DNA of 64,000 bases. It comes from Treponema_B putidum. GTDB taxonomy: Bacteria > Spirochaetota > Spirochaetia > Treponematales > Treponemataceae. The DNA lies in assembly GCF_007830595.1 (NCBI RefSeq), contig NZ_VLLD01000012.1, one strand, 5' to 3'. The notes beneath the pieces were generated by a model, which did no database searches, was not told the origin of the DNA, and saw only the letters and a program-made list of their open reading frames with translations. A program made the translations under genes and the position numbers. Positions 49,781-58,701 of the stretch are shown one piece after another (position 1 is the stretch's first letter; every line of letters starts with the position of its first letter).

Positions 49781-50623
49781 ATGGATATTAAAGCATCTGA
49801 TGTAAAAGAATTGCGAGATAAAACCGGTGCAGGTATGATGGAGTGCAAAAAGGCTTTACAGCACTGTAACGGGGATGCCAAAGAGGCTGAAAAATATTTA
49901 AAAGAAAAAGGTCTGGCTGCCGTCGAAAAACGTGCTGATAGAGCAACAAGTGAAGGTATTATTGTTATCAAAAATGATAATAAGAAAGCTGTTATGCTTG
50001 AAATGACTTGCGAAACCGACTTTGTTGCAAAAAATGCGGACTTTATCGCCGTCGGAGAAGACATTGCAAAAACGGCCTTTGATAAAGACATTTCTGAAGT
50101 TACTCCCGAACTAAATGATAAGCTCTTGGATTTGGCTACCCGCGTACGCGAGAACATGAACCTTACACGCTTAATCAGTGTAAAGGCCGGTACAGACGAG
50201 TACCTTTCACGCTATATTCATTCCGATAAAAAAACTGGAGTCATTGTAGTTTTAAAGTCGGATAAGCCGGAAATCTTTGAAAAAAGTGCGGTTCAAGACT
50301 TTGCTTATGACTGCTGTTTACATGCAGCAGCATTTTTGCCCCTCTATGTTAAAAAAGAAGATGTGGATGAATCTTACATCAAAGAACAAGAAGAAATCTT
50401 TAGAGGTCAGGTTGCAGACATGGATAAGCCGGATAATGTAAAAGAGGGAATTGTTAAAGGAAAAATTTCAAAGCATTTATCCGAAATCTGTTTTCTTGAA
50501 CAGCCCTTTGTCAAGGATGACAAACTTTCAGTCTCAAAGAAAATGGCTGAGGTCGGAAAAGAAGCCGGAGCTTCTTTGAGCTTATCAAAGCTGGTTATTT
50601 TTCAATTAGGTGTTAAAGCCTAA
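49781..50623 (+). CDS. tsf: elongation factor Ts
   Basis: 280 residues. VKELRDKTGAGMMECKKALQHCNGDAKEAEKYLKEKGLAA is the conserved N-terminal EF-Tu-binding region with the UBA-like fold, and MLEMTCETDFVAKNADF the core. Recycles EF-Tu-GDP. Follows rpsB, separated by repeat copy B. Confidence 0.97.
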   Translation: MDIKASDVKELRDKTGAGMMECKKALQHCNGDAKEAEKYLKEKGLAAVEKRADRATSEGIIVIKNDNKKAVMLEMTCETDFVAKNADFIAVGEDIAKTAFDKDISEVTPELNDKLLDLATRVRENMNLTRLISVKAGTDEYLSRYIHSDKKTGVIVVLKSDKPEIFEKSAVQDFAYDCCLHAAAFLPLYVKKEDVDESYIKEQEEIFRGQVADMDKPDNVKEGIVKGKISKHLSEICFLEQPFVKDDKLSVSKKMAEVGKEAGASLSLSKLVIFQLGVKA

Positions 50624-50640
50624 AACACAATTTAAGATGT

Positions 50641-50677
50641 TATGCTGCCTCTCTTTAAGTTTAAGGGGGACAGCATA
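50641..50677 (+). other. stem-loop between tsf and frr
   Basis: TATGCTG/CAGCATA outer pairing with an inner CTTTAAG-type complement, no U-run. May modulate processing or read-through between tsf and frr. Confidence 0.4.
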
Positions 50678-50707
50678 TAACCGGTAAAAATAAATCGGAG
50701 GCAAATT

Positions 50708-51265
50708 ATGATAGAGGAAGTTAAAAAAAGTTGCGAAGAAAAAATGAAAAAAACGGTTTCTGCGTTAAAAGAAGAATTTAATATGCTTAGAACCGGAAGG
50801 GCATCTTCAGCCCTTTTTGATAAGATAAAGGTAAACTGTTATGGAGAGAGCACCCCTCTTAACCAGCTTGCAAATATTTCTATTCCTGAAGCAAGGCTTG
50901 TAGTAATTCAGCCATGGGATAAATCCTTATTGGTCGAAATCGAAAAAGCTGTGCTGCAGGCTGACCTTTCGGTAAATCCTACAAATGACGGAAAGGTTAT
51001 CCGCATTGCAATTCCGCCTCTGACGGAAGACCGCAGAAAAGACCTTGCAAAAAAGGCAAAGACCATTGCCGAGAATTCAAGGGTTTCTATCCGCAATATC
51101 AGACGGGACGGAATCGATGAGGCAAAAAAATTACAAAAAGACGGAAAGATAAGCGAAGATCAGTTAAAAACAGCTGAAGATGTATTACAAAAATCTACGG
51201 ATGCTTATATTTCCGAAATAAATAAAGTTCTTGAAGCAAAAGAAAAGGAAATAATGGAAAACTAA
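50708..51265 (+). CDS. frr: ribosome recycling factor
   Basis: 185 residues, exact family length. FNMLRTGRASSALFDKIKVNCYGESTPLNQLANISIPEARLVVIQPWDKS and the C-terminal DGIDEAKKLQKDGKISEDQLKTAEDVLQKSTDAYI coiled coil. Splits post-termination ribosomes with EF-G. Ends one base before uppS. Confidence 0.97.
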   Translation: MIEEVKKSCEEKMKKTVSALKEEFNMLRTGRASSALFDKIKVNCYGESTPLNQLANISIPEARLVVIQPWDKSLLVEIEKAVLQADLSVNPTNDGKVIRIAIPPLTEDRRKDLAKKAKTIAENSRVSIRNIRRDGIDEAKKLQKDGKISEDQLKTAEDVLQKSTDAYISEINKVLEAKEKEIMEN

Positions 51266-51949
51266 ATGTCCGATGACCTAAAACATATTGCCATTGTCAT
51301 GGACGGCAATGGCAGATGGGCAAAAAAAAGAGGACTTCCCCGTTCTATGGGACATAAGGAAGGGCTTAATACCGCAAAAAAAATAACCAAGGCCGTATCC
51401 GATCTGGGAATTCCTTATATAACGCTTTATGTATTTTCTACCGAAAACTGGAAAAGAACCGAGTCCGAGGTCGGGTTTTTGATGGGCCTTATTAAGCAGC
51501 ATTTGAGGGCTGAGCTTAAATTTTATGCCGATAATAATATACGTATTGAACATATAGGCAATTTATACGGTTTACCTCAAGATATTCAAAATGAGATAGC
51601 TACAGTAAAAGCTCAAACTGCAAATTATACAGGGACTGCAATTGTGCTTGCAATAAATTACGGTTCTCAAAACGAGATAATAAGGGCGATAAGAAAAATA
51701 AACCCGGACGAGCTGTCTACAATAAGCGAAGAACTTTTTGATTCGAAGTTGGATACGGGTAAAATTCCACCTGTAGATCTGCTTATAAGGACGGGCGGAG
51801 AAAAGCGTTTAAGTAATTTTCTGCTTTGGCAAAGTGCCTATGCGGAACTATATTTTACGGATACCTTGTGGCCTGACTGGACAGCGGAAGACCTATATGA
51901 AGCAATAGAAGATTATAAAAAAAGAAACAGACGTTATGGAAACGCTTAA
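51266..51949 (+). CDS. uppS: (di)trans,poly-cis-prenyl diphosphate synthase (undecaprenyl diphosphate synthase)
   Basis: 227 residues. HIAIVMDGNGRWAKKRGLPRSMGHKEG with the catalytic Asp, YVFSTENWKR, and the C-terminal DLLIRTGGEKRLSNFLLWQSAYAELYFTDTLWPDW signature. Makes the lipid carrier for peptidoglycan synthesis. Starts directly after the frr stop. Confidence 0.96.
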   Translation: MSDDLKHIAIVMDGNGRWAKKRGLPRSMGHKEGLNTAKKITKAVSDLGIPYITLYVFSTENWKRTESEVGFLMGLIKQHLRAELKFYADNNIRIEHIGNLYGLPQDIQNEIATVKAQTANYTGTAIVLAINYGSQNEIIRAIRKINPDELSTISEELFDSKLDTGKIPPVDLLIRTGGEKRLSNFLLWQSAYAELYFTDTLWPDWTAEDLYEAIEDYKKRNRRYGNA

Positions 51950-51969
51950 TGTAATAAACGGAGAATAAA

Positions 51970-52827
51970 ATGAAAATAAAAAAAATTATTGAAAGACTTG
52001 TCATATTTTTTGTGGGTGCACCTTTAATTTTAGCTTCCATTTATTTTATTCCTAATTATAATTTTTTAGCTTATCATATTGAGTTATTTATAGCTGCCTT
52101 AATTGCAAATTATGAAATATATAATATTTTATCCCAAAAATCACCGGCCTATCCTAAAAAAATTCTTGCTTTCTTCGGATCAATCCTTTTGTTTTCATCA
52201 TACCTAATAGGCTTAAATGTTTTACCGTTCTACTGCATCTTTCTTATCTTCGGCTGTGTAACCGCCGGAATGATGTTTATGGAAATTATCTTTTCATTTT
52301 CGGGAAATTTTACTAACAGCATCAGTCGATTTACAGCGGGTGTGTTTATGCTGATTTATCCTTGGGGTTTGGCAGTTTATTTATCTTTAATAACAATACT
52401 TCCCAATGCAGGCGCCCTTATCATCATGTTTTTTCTTATGACCTTCGGCTGCGATTCCTTTGCATGGTTTTTCGGTATGCTGCTTGGAAAAAACAACAGA
52501 GGCCTTATTAAGGCAAGCCCTAAAAAAAGTATTGCAGGCTTTATAGGCGGCTTCATAGGTTCAATCACAGCTGCAGTATTTTCCTTTTATTTTTTTAATA
52601 AACAGTTTAACGGAAAATTAAAAGAACTTATAATAATAGCTCTTTTTACCGCCTTTTTTGCCATTATCGGAGACATAATAGAATCAATTTTAAAACGTTC
52701 TGCAGATGTTAAAGATTCAGGGAAGGTGATTTTAGGGCGGGGCGGTATTCTTGACAGCATTGATTCTTTGCTCATAGCCGCGCCCGTATTCTACTGCTTT
52801 TGCGTACTCTTATTAGGCGGCCTTTAA
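51970..52827 (+). CDS. cdsA: phosphatidate cytidylyltransferase (CDP-diglyceride synthase)
   Basis: 285 residues, eight or so membrane helices. The C-terminal signature reads LKRSADVKDSGKVILGRGGILDSIDSLL, matching the CdsA motif except that the usual H of HGG is R and the R of DRIDS is S. Makes CDP-diacylglycerol for phospholipids. Its last codons lie inside a 21-bp tandem duplication shared with the dxr start. Confidence 0.9.
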   Translation: MKIKKIIERLVIFFVGAPLILASIYFIPNYNFLAYHIELFIAALIANYEIYNILSQKSPAYPKKILAFFGSILLFSSYLIGLNVLPFYCIFLIFGCVTAGMMFMEIIFSFSGNFTNSISRFTAGVFMLIYPWGLAVYLSLITILPNAGALIIMFFLMTFGCDSFAWFFGMLLGKNNRGLIKASPKKSIAGFIGGFIGSITAAVFSFYFFNKQFNGKLKELIIIALFTAFFAIIGDIIESILKRSADVKDSGKVILGRGGILDSIDSLLIAAPVFYCFCVLLLGGL

Positions 52828-52853
52828 TGAAACATAGGCGGCCTTTAATGAAA
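52814..52853 (+). repeat. 21-bp tandem duplication at the cdsA/dxr junction
   Basis: TAGGCGGCCTTTAATGAAA occurs at 52814-52832 and again at 52835-52853, a 21-bp (seven-codon) offset. It duplicates the dxr start codon region, giving ATGs at 52827 and 52848 in the same frame. Confidence 0.9.
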
Positions 52854-53993
52854 AAAAAACGGGTTCTATTGCTGGGTGCAGGCGGCTCGATAGGAAAAAA
52901 TTCTTTAGAAGTAATAAGAAGATTTTCCGATAGGTTTGAACTTGCCGGTTTTTCGGTTCATTCAAATTTGGACTTTGCAAAAAAAATAAAAGCCGAATTT
53001 ATCGGTGCACAATTTGTTTCTACAAAAAAAAACGATTCCACTTTAAAACACGAGATAGATGTAAAAGCTATAAACCGGCTGATTGAAGAATCAAAGGCCG
53101 ACATCGTTATAAACGGTATAGCGGGTTCGGCAGGCTTAAAGGCTTCGGTAGAAGTTATAAAAAGCGGTTTGGATTTGGCTCTTGCCAATAAAGAAACTAT
53201 AGTAGAGGCAGGAGAATTGATTTTTCAAGATGCCGAAAAAACGGGGAGTAAAATAATTCCCGTTGATTCGGAGCACGCTGCGATTTTTCAGCTTATAAAC
53301 GCTCATAAAAAAGAAAATATTGAAAAAATTATAATTACCGCCTCAGGCGGCCCTTTTTTAAATACGCCTAAGGAAAAGCTTTGCACCATAAAACTTGAAG
53401 ATGCTTTAAAGCATCCGACATGGAAAATGGGAGGAAAGATTACGATAGATTCGGCTTCTCTTGCAAACAAGGCCTTGGAAGTAATTGAGGCTGTAAAGCT
53501 ATTTTCTTTTCCGCCCGAAAAAATCGAAGTTACGGTTCATCCTCAAAGTATAATCCATTCGATGGTACAGTGTAAAAACGGAGAGATATTTGCTCAAGCC
53601 TCTCCTCCCGATATGAAAAATCCTATTTTAAATGCTTTAAGTTTTCCTGAAATGCCTGAACCATTTTTAAACCCCTTGGATTTTTCTCAAGTTATAAGGT
53701 TGGAATTTATGCCTCCCAGAACCGATGATTTTCCCATGCTGGCTTTGGGCTTTGAGGCGGCTAAAAAAGGCGGAGCCTATCCTATAGCTTTTAATGTTGC
53801 AAACGAAGAAGCCGTTGATGCCTTTATGCATGGAAAGGTGAGCTTTACCGATTTAGCGGATATTACGCAAGAAGTTTTAAATTCGGATTGGACTATGAAA
53901 CTTTCTTCTTATGAAGAAGTTTATGACTATGAAAACAGGGCAAGAGCGATCGCTTTGGCAAGGATACTTGGCAGAGTAAACGGCCTGCAATAA
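52848..53993 (+). CDS. dxr: 1-deoxy-D-xylulose 5-phosphate reductoisomerase
   Basis: 381 residues from 52848. LLLGAGGSIGKNSLEVIRRF (NADPH-binding), ALANKETIVEAGELI, PVDSEHAAIFQ, ASGGPFL and KMGGKITIDSASLANKALEVIEA are all DXR signatures. Second step of the non-mevalonate isoprenoid pathway, feeding uppS. I take the inner ATG, where family alignment begins. The ATG at 52827 would add seven residues and overlaps the cdsA stop (TAATG). Confidence 0.95.
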   Translation: MKKKRVLLLGAGGSIGKNSLEVIRRFSDRFELAGFSVHSNLDFAKKIKAEFIGAQFVSTKKNDSTLKHEIDVKAINRLIEESKADIVINGIAGSAGLKASVEVIKSGLDLALANKETIVEAGELIFQDAEKTGSKIIPVDSEHAAIFQLINAHKKENIEKIIITASGGPFLNTPKEKLCTIKLEDALKHPTWKMGGKITIDSASLANKALEVIEAVKLFSFPPEKIEVTVHPQSIIHSMVQCKNGEIFAQASPPDMKNPILNALSFPEMPEPFLNPLDFSQVIRLEFMPPRTDDFPMLALGFEAAKKGGAYPIAFNVANEEAVDAFMHGKVSFTDLADITQEVLNSDWTMKLSSYEEVYDYENRARAIALARILGRVNGLQ

Positions 53994-54012
53994 AAGTAAA
54001 ACGGAATAATTT

Positions 54013-55365
54013 ATGGTTAAGATTTTAATAGGTTTGATTATATTGAGTATCATGGTCTTTATCCATGAGCTTGGTCATTTTATTGCCGCAAAACTCTGCG
54101 GTGTTGTAGTAGAAAGTTTTTCGATAGGCTGGGGACCTGTTCTTTTTAAAAAAAAGAAAGGAGACACGGAATATAGAATTTCTGCAATCCCAATGGGAGG
54201 TTATTGCGGCATGAAAGGAGAAAAAGCCTTTCAGCAAGCTATCGAAGAAAACCTCTCTGCAATTCCTAAAAAAAAGGGAGAGCTTTACGGTGTACACCCT
54301 TTTAAGCGGATTATAATTGCCTTTGCCGGCCCCTTTGCAAACTATATAAGTGCGGTTCTTGCCCTTGCTATTGTAAGTGCTATAGGTTCAAGCTATTATA
54401 CAAGCTCAAATAAGATAGCTCCGGTTTATTATTACAACGAAGCCGACAACTCTCCTGCCCGCGAGGCCGATTTAAGGATGGGGGATGTAATTTTAAGCAT
54501 TAACGGTGAAAAAACCGAGACCTTTGCAGATATTGTGCGTCTCATTGTGCCTGAAGCACAGGAAGAGGTTACCTTAGAAATAGAAAGAGATGGGCAAATT
54601 ATCATAAAAAAACTTAAGCCCAAGCTCGACCCAAAAACCGGTGCAGGAATAATAGGTTTTTATTCTTTTATTCCCCTTGAAATAGGTGAAGTAAAGCCTT
54701 CTTCATCTGCCGAACTTGCAGGCCTTAAAAAAGGCGACCTTATTACGGAATTGAACGGAATTGAAGTTGCCAATACTGTAGATTTTAGCCGAGCTCTAGA
54801 TGGTATAAACGACAAGACTGCCGAACTGGGAATTTTAAGAGGCGGAAACAAGATTACAAAAACCGTAAGCCTTATCAGAACCGAAAACGGGGTAGACCTA
54901 GGTTTAAGCATGAAATCTATCAAGGTCGAAATTCCCGGAACAGGCTTTTTTAGGAGCATAGTGAACGGTTTTGTTTCAACCCACAAGGCCTTTGTTTTAA
55001 CGTTTAAAAGTTTAGGTCTTTTGTTTAAGGGGGTTGATCTAAGGCAGGCTGTTTCAGGCCCTGTCCGTATTACCCACATGTTGGGAGATGTAGCTGCCCA
55101 AGGTTTTAAGGCCGGTTTTTTAATAGGCCTTTCCGATATCTTAAACTTTATAAGTATAATTTCTATTTCTCTTTTTATAATGAATTTATTGCCCATTCCA
55201 ATCTTGGACGGAGGCTTAATTCTTTTTGCTTTTATAGAATTTATCTTTAGAAAGCAAATCCATCCGAAAGTGCTGTACTATGTTCAGTTTATCGGCATAG
55301 CCTTTATTGCAATAGTTTTCGTATTTGCCCTCTGGGGGGACATAGGATATTTTTTAGGCAGGTGA
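54013..55365 (+). CDS. rseP: site-2 intramembrane metalloprotease RseP
   Basis: 450 residues. HELGH zinc motif at residue about 20 in the first membrane helix, and NLLPIPILDGG (third zinc ligand) near residue 395. Two PDZ-like regions lie between (NSPAREADLRMGDVILSINGE and SSSAELAGLKKGDLITELNGI). Cuts anti-sigma factors or signal-peptide remnants within the membrane. Its proximity to an ECF sigma locus is not close (15 kb), so a link is only possible. Confidence 0.93.
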   Translation: MVKILIGLIILSIMVFIHELGHFIAAKLCGVVVESFSIGWGPVLFKKKKGDTEYRISAIPMGGYCGMKGEKAFQQAIEENLSAIPKKKGELYGVHPFKRIIIAFAGPFANYISAVLALAIVSAIGSSYYTSSNKIAPVYYYNEADNSPAREADLRMGDVILSINGEKTETFADIVRLIVPEAQEEVTLEIERDGQIIIKKLKPKLDPKTGAGIIGFYSFIPLEIGEVKPSSSAELAGLKKGDLITELNGIEVANTVDFSRALDGINDKTAELGILRGGNKITKTVSLIRTENGVDLGLSMKSIKVEIPGTGFFRSIVNGFVSTHKAFVLTFKSLGLLFKGVDLRQAVSGPVRITHMLGDVAAQGFKAGFLIGLSDILNFISIISISLFIMNLLPIPILDGGLILFAFIEFIFRKQIHPKVLYYVQFIGIAFIAIVFVFALWGDIGYFLGR

Positions 55366-55375
55366 ACTTTCAAAT

Positions 55376-55798
55376 ATGATTAAAAAAATTTGTTTTGCCC
55401 TTATAGTTTTTATTTTTAGCAGCCTTTTATTTTCTTGTAATGAAAAAAATGATGAAAAGATTGTTTCAGGTATTTTTGAAGGAAAGGCAGAAAGTCTGAT
55501 GGGAAATATGAGCGTAAGGGTTGTGATAGAAAAAAACGAAATTAAACATATAGATATCTTAGAGTATGCCGATACGCCCGGCTACAGCGATGCCGTTTTT
55601 GAATACCTGCCTAAAAGGATTGTCGAAAAAAATTCTACGGATGTGGATATCGTAGCCGGTGCTACCCTAACGAGCAAGGCCTTTTTAGAAGCTGTAAATG
55701 ATGCTCTAAAAAAAGCCGGCCTAAAGGCCGGCCTAAAGGCTGGCCTAAAGGCTGGCCTAAAGGCTGGCCTAAAGGCCAAAAAGAATAGCCCTTGTTAA
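55376..55798 (+). CDS. FMN-binding lipoprotein with C-terminal AGLK tandem repeats
   Basis: 140 residues. Lipobox LLFSC. FMN_bind domain with DIVAGATLTSKA (about residues 88-99), the threonine-containing flavin-attachment-type motif recognised by ApbE transferases in relatives. The protein ends with five AGLK repeats and AKKNSPC. Probably a periplasmic flavoprotein that carries covalently bound FMN (inference). The tail is encoded by a 12-bp tandem repeat and is likely variable in length between strains. Confidence 0.7.
   Translation: MIKKICFALIVFIFSSLLFSCNEKNDEKIVSGIFEGKAESLMGNMSVRVVIEKNEIKHIDILEYADTPGYSDAVFEYLPKRIVEKNSTDVDIVAGATLTSKAFLEAVNDALKKAGLKAGLKAGLKAGLKAGLKAKKNSPC
55715..55774 (+). 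repeat. five 12-bp tandem repeats encoding AGLK
   Basis: Five units of GC(C/T)GGCCTAAAG. Each unit contains GGCC-TAAA-GGCC, so the array can form small hairpins. In-frame copy number changes would add or remove four residues at a time. Confidence 0.95.
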
Positions 55799-55808
55799 GT
55801 AGGATGCC

Positions 55809-58385
55809 CTATTGTACAACAATATTTACAAGTTTATCGGGCACTGTAATTATCTTTTTTATCTCCTTGCCTTCAATGTTGCGGACAGCACCCTCATTCG
55901 ATAAAGCAAGGCGTTCCAGTTCCTCTTTAGAGGTGCCTGCCTCTGTCTCAAATTTACCTCGGAGTTTTCCGTTTACCTGTACTACCACCGTGCAGGTTTG
56001 ATCAACACAGAATTTTTCGACAAACATCGGCCAGTGAGAATAGGCTATCGATTCATCATTACCCATCTTTTGCCAAAGCTCTTCGGCCAAGTGAGGAGCG
56101 TAGGGGTTTAAAAGTTTTACAAAATTATACCAAACATAGTGGGGTATTTTTTTATGTTTTGAAACCTCGTTTATAAAAATCATCATCTGACTTATAGCCG
56201 TATTAAAGTTAAGAGAGGCTGTGTCCTCGGTTACCTTTCTGATCGTCTTATTTAAAAGAACAGTGAGTGTCTTGGTTTCAGGGGTCGAGGTATCGTTGAC
56301 CGGCGTTTTATATATTTCCCTATCGGATAGATTCCATATTTTTTCCAAAAACCTGAATACTCCCATAATACCGCTTGTGTTCCACGGTTTTGAGACCTCT
56401 AAGGGGCCTAAGAACATTTCATATAAGCGCAGGGTATCTGCTCCGTATTCTTTTATGATGTCATCGGGATTGATAACGTTCTTTAAACTCTTGGACATCT
56501 TGGCTATTACCTGTTCAAGTTTTTCTCCGGTTTCAATGTCTTCAAATTCGGTTTCCGATATTTTTTTTACCTTATCGGCCGGAACAAGGCTCTTGTTTTT
56601 TCTCATGTAGGCAAAGGAGGTTATCATCCCCTGATTTATAAGACGGGTAAAGGGTTCTTTTGTAGAGACAAGCCCCAGATCATACAAGACCTTGTGCCAA
56701 AACCTTGCATACAATAGATGGAGAACAGCATGTTCGGTGCCTCCTACATAAAGATCTACCGGCATCCAGTAATCGCATTTTTCCTTGTCTGCAAAGGCTT
56801 TATCGTTATGAGGGTCTATAAAGCGGAGATAGTACCAGCAAGAACCTGCCCACTGAGGCATTGTATTGGTTTCCCGTTTTGCTTCCTTTCCGCATTTTGG
56901 GCATTTTGTATTTACCCAAGAGTCGATAGCAGCCAAGGGGCTTTCTCCTGTACCTGTGGGAGTATAACTTTCTACTTGGGGGAGGGTTAGGGGAAGGTCT
57001 TTTTCGTCTATAGGCACTATTCCGCAAGAAGGACAGTGTACTAAGGGTATGGGTTCCCCCCAATACCTCTGACGGCTGAAAATCCAGTCGCGTAGTTTAT
57101 AGTTTACAGCCTTTTTTGCAAGACCTAGGTTTTCAAGATATTCCGTAATCTTTATCTTTGCTTCTTCCGTTTTTAGACCGTCAAACTGCTTTGAGTTTAC
57201 CGAATAACCATCCTCTGTTGTGCAAGCCTTAGGTTCAGCCGAAAAGTCTCTTTTTCCGCTTTCCCATTCTTCCGTACCGGCTACAACTTTTATTTTAGGG
57301 AGATTGAATTGGGCAGCAAACTCAAAGTCTCTTTCATCGTGAGAGGGGACTGCCATAATTGCACCTGTTCCGTAGGAAATTAAAATATAGTCCGAAATCC
57401 AAACAGGGATTTTTTGTTCCGTTAATGGATTGATTGCATAGGCTCCCGTAAAAACGCCGGTCTTATTTTTTGCAAGGTCTGTTCTTTCGAGGTCGCTTTT
57501 TTTTGCAGCCTCTTCAATATAGGCGGCAACGGCTTTTTCTTGGTCACTTGTAGTTATGCTTTTTACGAGCTCGTGTTCCGGGGCTAATACCATGTAGGTA
57601 GCTCCAAAGATAGTGTCGGGGCGGGTTGTATAAACCTTTATTTTTTGTCCTGTTTCTTTTCCGTCCTTATCGGCAAGGGCAAAATCCACCTCGGCCCCCG
57701 TACTCTTGCCTATCCAGTTTTTTTGCATAATTTTGATGGATTCGGGCCAGTCGAGTTCGTCCAAATCTTGTAAGAGGCGTTCGGCATATTCGGTTATCTT
57801 TAAAATCCACTGCCTCAAGTTTTTGCGCTTTATTTGAGCTCCGCATCTTTCGCATTTTCCATCCTTTACTTCCTCGTTTGCAAGGCCTGTTAAGCAGGAA
57901 GGACACCAGTTGATGGGCGCTTCTTTTTCGTAGGCTAGTCCTTTTTTAAATAATTGAAGGAATATCCACTGGGTCCATTTATAATAGGATTCTTCGCTTG
58001 TAGAAATTTCCCTATCCCAGTCATAGCTTAAACCTATCGATTTTATTTGCTTCTTAAAGGTTTCGATATTTTTTCGGGTGGTAATAAGAGGATGAACGCC
58101 CGTCTTAATGGCATAGTTTTCTGCAGGCAGTCCGAAAGAGTCAAAACCCATCGGATGCAGCACATTGTATCCGTTCATACGTAAAAAACGGCTGTAAATG
58201 TCCGTTGCAGTATAGCCTTCAGGGTGTCCTACATGAAGACCGTCTCCCGAAGGATAGGGAAACATATCCAAAATATAGAGTCTCTTATCTTTAGGATAAT
58301 TTTTGTCTTCAACTGTTTTAAAGGTTTTGTTTTCTTCCCAATATTTTTGCCATTTAGGTTCTATCGTACTAAAAGGATAAGCCAT
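55809..58385 (-). CDS. leuS: leucyl-tRNA synthetase
   Basis: 858 residues, full length. HIGH-type motif FPYPSGDGLHVGHPEGYTATD near residue 42-60, zinc/editing region with CPSC pairs, CP1 editing domain, KMSKS as AKMSKSLKNVINPDD near residue 630, and the anticodon-binding end. Charges tRNA-Leu. Start preceded by CGGAG. Convergent with the FMN-binding lipoprotein. Confidence 0.97.
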   Translation of the reverse strand: MAYPFSTIEPKWQKYWEENKTFKTVEDKNYPKDKRLYILDMFPYPSGDGLHVGHPEGYTATDIYSRFLRMNGYNVLHPMGFDSFGLPAENYAIKTGVHPLITTRKNIETFKKQIKSIGLSYDWDREISTSEESYYKWTQWIFLQLFKKGLAYEKEAPINWCPSCLTGLANEEVKDGKCERCGAQIKRKNLRQWILKITEYAERLLQDLDELDWPESIKIMQKNWIGKSTGAEVDFALADKDGKETGQKIKVYTTRPDTIFGATYMVLAPEHELVKSITTSDQEKAVAAYIEEAAKKSDLERTDLAKNKTGVFTGAYAINPLTEQKIPVWISDYILISYGTGAIMAVPSHDERDFEFAAQFNLPKIKVVAGTEEWESGKRDFSAEPKACTTEDGYSVNSKQFDGLKTEEAKIKITEYLENLGLAKKAVNYKLRDWIFSRQRYWGEPIPLVHCPSCGIVPIDEKDLPLTLPQVESYTPTGTGESPLAAIDSWVNTKCPKCGKEAKRETNTMPQWAGSCWYYLRFIDPHNDKAFADKEKCDYWMPVDLYVGGTEHAVLHLLYARFWHKVLYDLGLVSTKEPFTRLINQGMITSFAYMRKNKSLVPADKVKKISETEFEDIETGEKLEQVIAKMSKSLKNVINPDDIIKEYGADTLRLYEMFLGPLEVSKPWNTSGIMGVFRFLEKIWNLSDREIYKTPVNDTSTPETKTLTVLLNKTIRKVTEDTASLNFNTAISQMMIFINEVSKHKKIPHYVWYNFVKLLNPYAPHLAEELWQKMGNDESIAYSHWPMFVEKFCVDQTCTVVVQVNGKLRGKFETEAGTSKEELERLALSNEGAVRNIEGKEIKKIITVPDKLVNIVVQ

Positions 58386-58460
58386 GTTTTACTCCGAGTA
58401 TATTAAATTGACGGAAAGCATTTTATATAAAAGAGGGAGAAAATTCAAGTGCCGATGAAC

Positions 58461-58613
58461 AATGTACATCCAGAGTACATTTTTGAACTTCAAGTTTGCC
58501 TGAAGGCAAAACATCGACAGGAGGTCGATTACTGTAGACTATTGCGATGTTTTTCAAAGCTTGTCTTTGAAAAACTCGGTGTCAAATGCGTACAAGGACG
58601 TACGCATTTGACA
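58461..58613. repeat. two-hairpin repeat cluster between pntB and leuS (copies 3 and 4)
   Basis: Copy 3 is on the minus strand. Hairpin 1 TGTCAAATGCGTAC pairs with GTACGCATTTGACA (14 bp, at 58580-58593/58600-58613), hairpin 2 is GTTTTTCAAAG/CTTTGAAAAAC with GAG before and ATCG after. Copy 4 is weaker and on the plus strand (AATGTAC/GTACATT, then GTTTGCC/GGCAAAAC and ATCG at 58513-58516). The 58386-58699 gap holds these hairpins and the terminator and no gene. Confidence 0.7.
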
Positions 58614-58666
58614 TAACCACGGACATCCTGAGTCCGTTTATGAATGTACGTCCTTAGTCCTTTTTC

Positions 58667-58701
58667 AAGTTAAAGGGGCTTTTAAAAAGCCCCTTTAACT
58701 T
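58667..58701 (-). terminator. terminator of the pnt operon
   Basis: Near-perfect palindrome AAGTTAAAGGGGCTTTT / AAAAGCCCCTTTAACTT, overlapping the pntB stop codon on the minus strand. Confidence 0.85.

Noticed and set aside
55582..55779. Minus-strand reading frame AFRPAFRP repeats opposite the AGLK array
   Set aside because: It is only the complement of the 12-bp repeats in the FMN-binding lipoprotein gene.
58441..58700. CRISPR array between pntB and leuS
   Set aside because: Repeats are palindromic hairpins of differing sequence; no regular spacing and no identical direct repeats.
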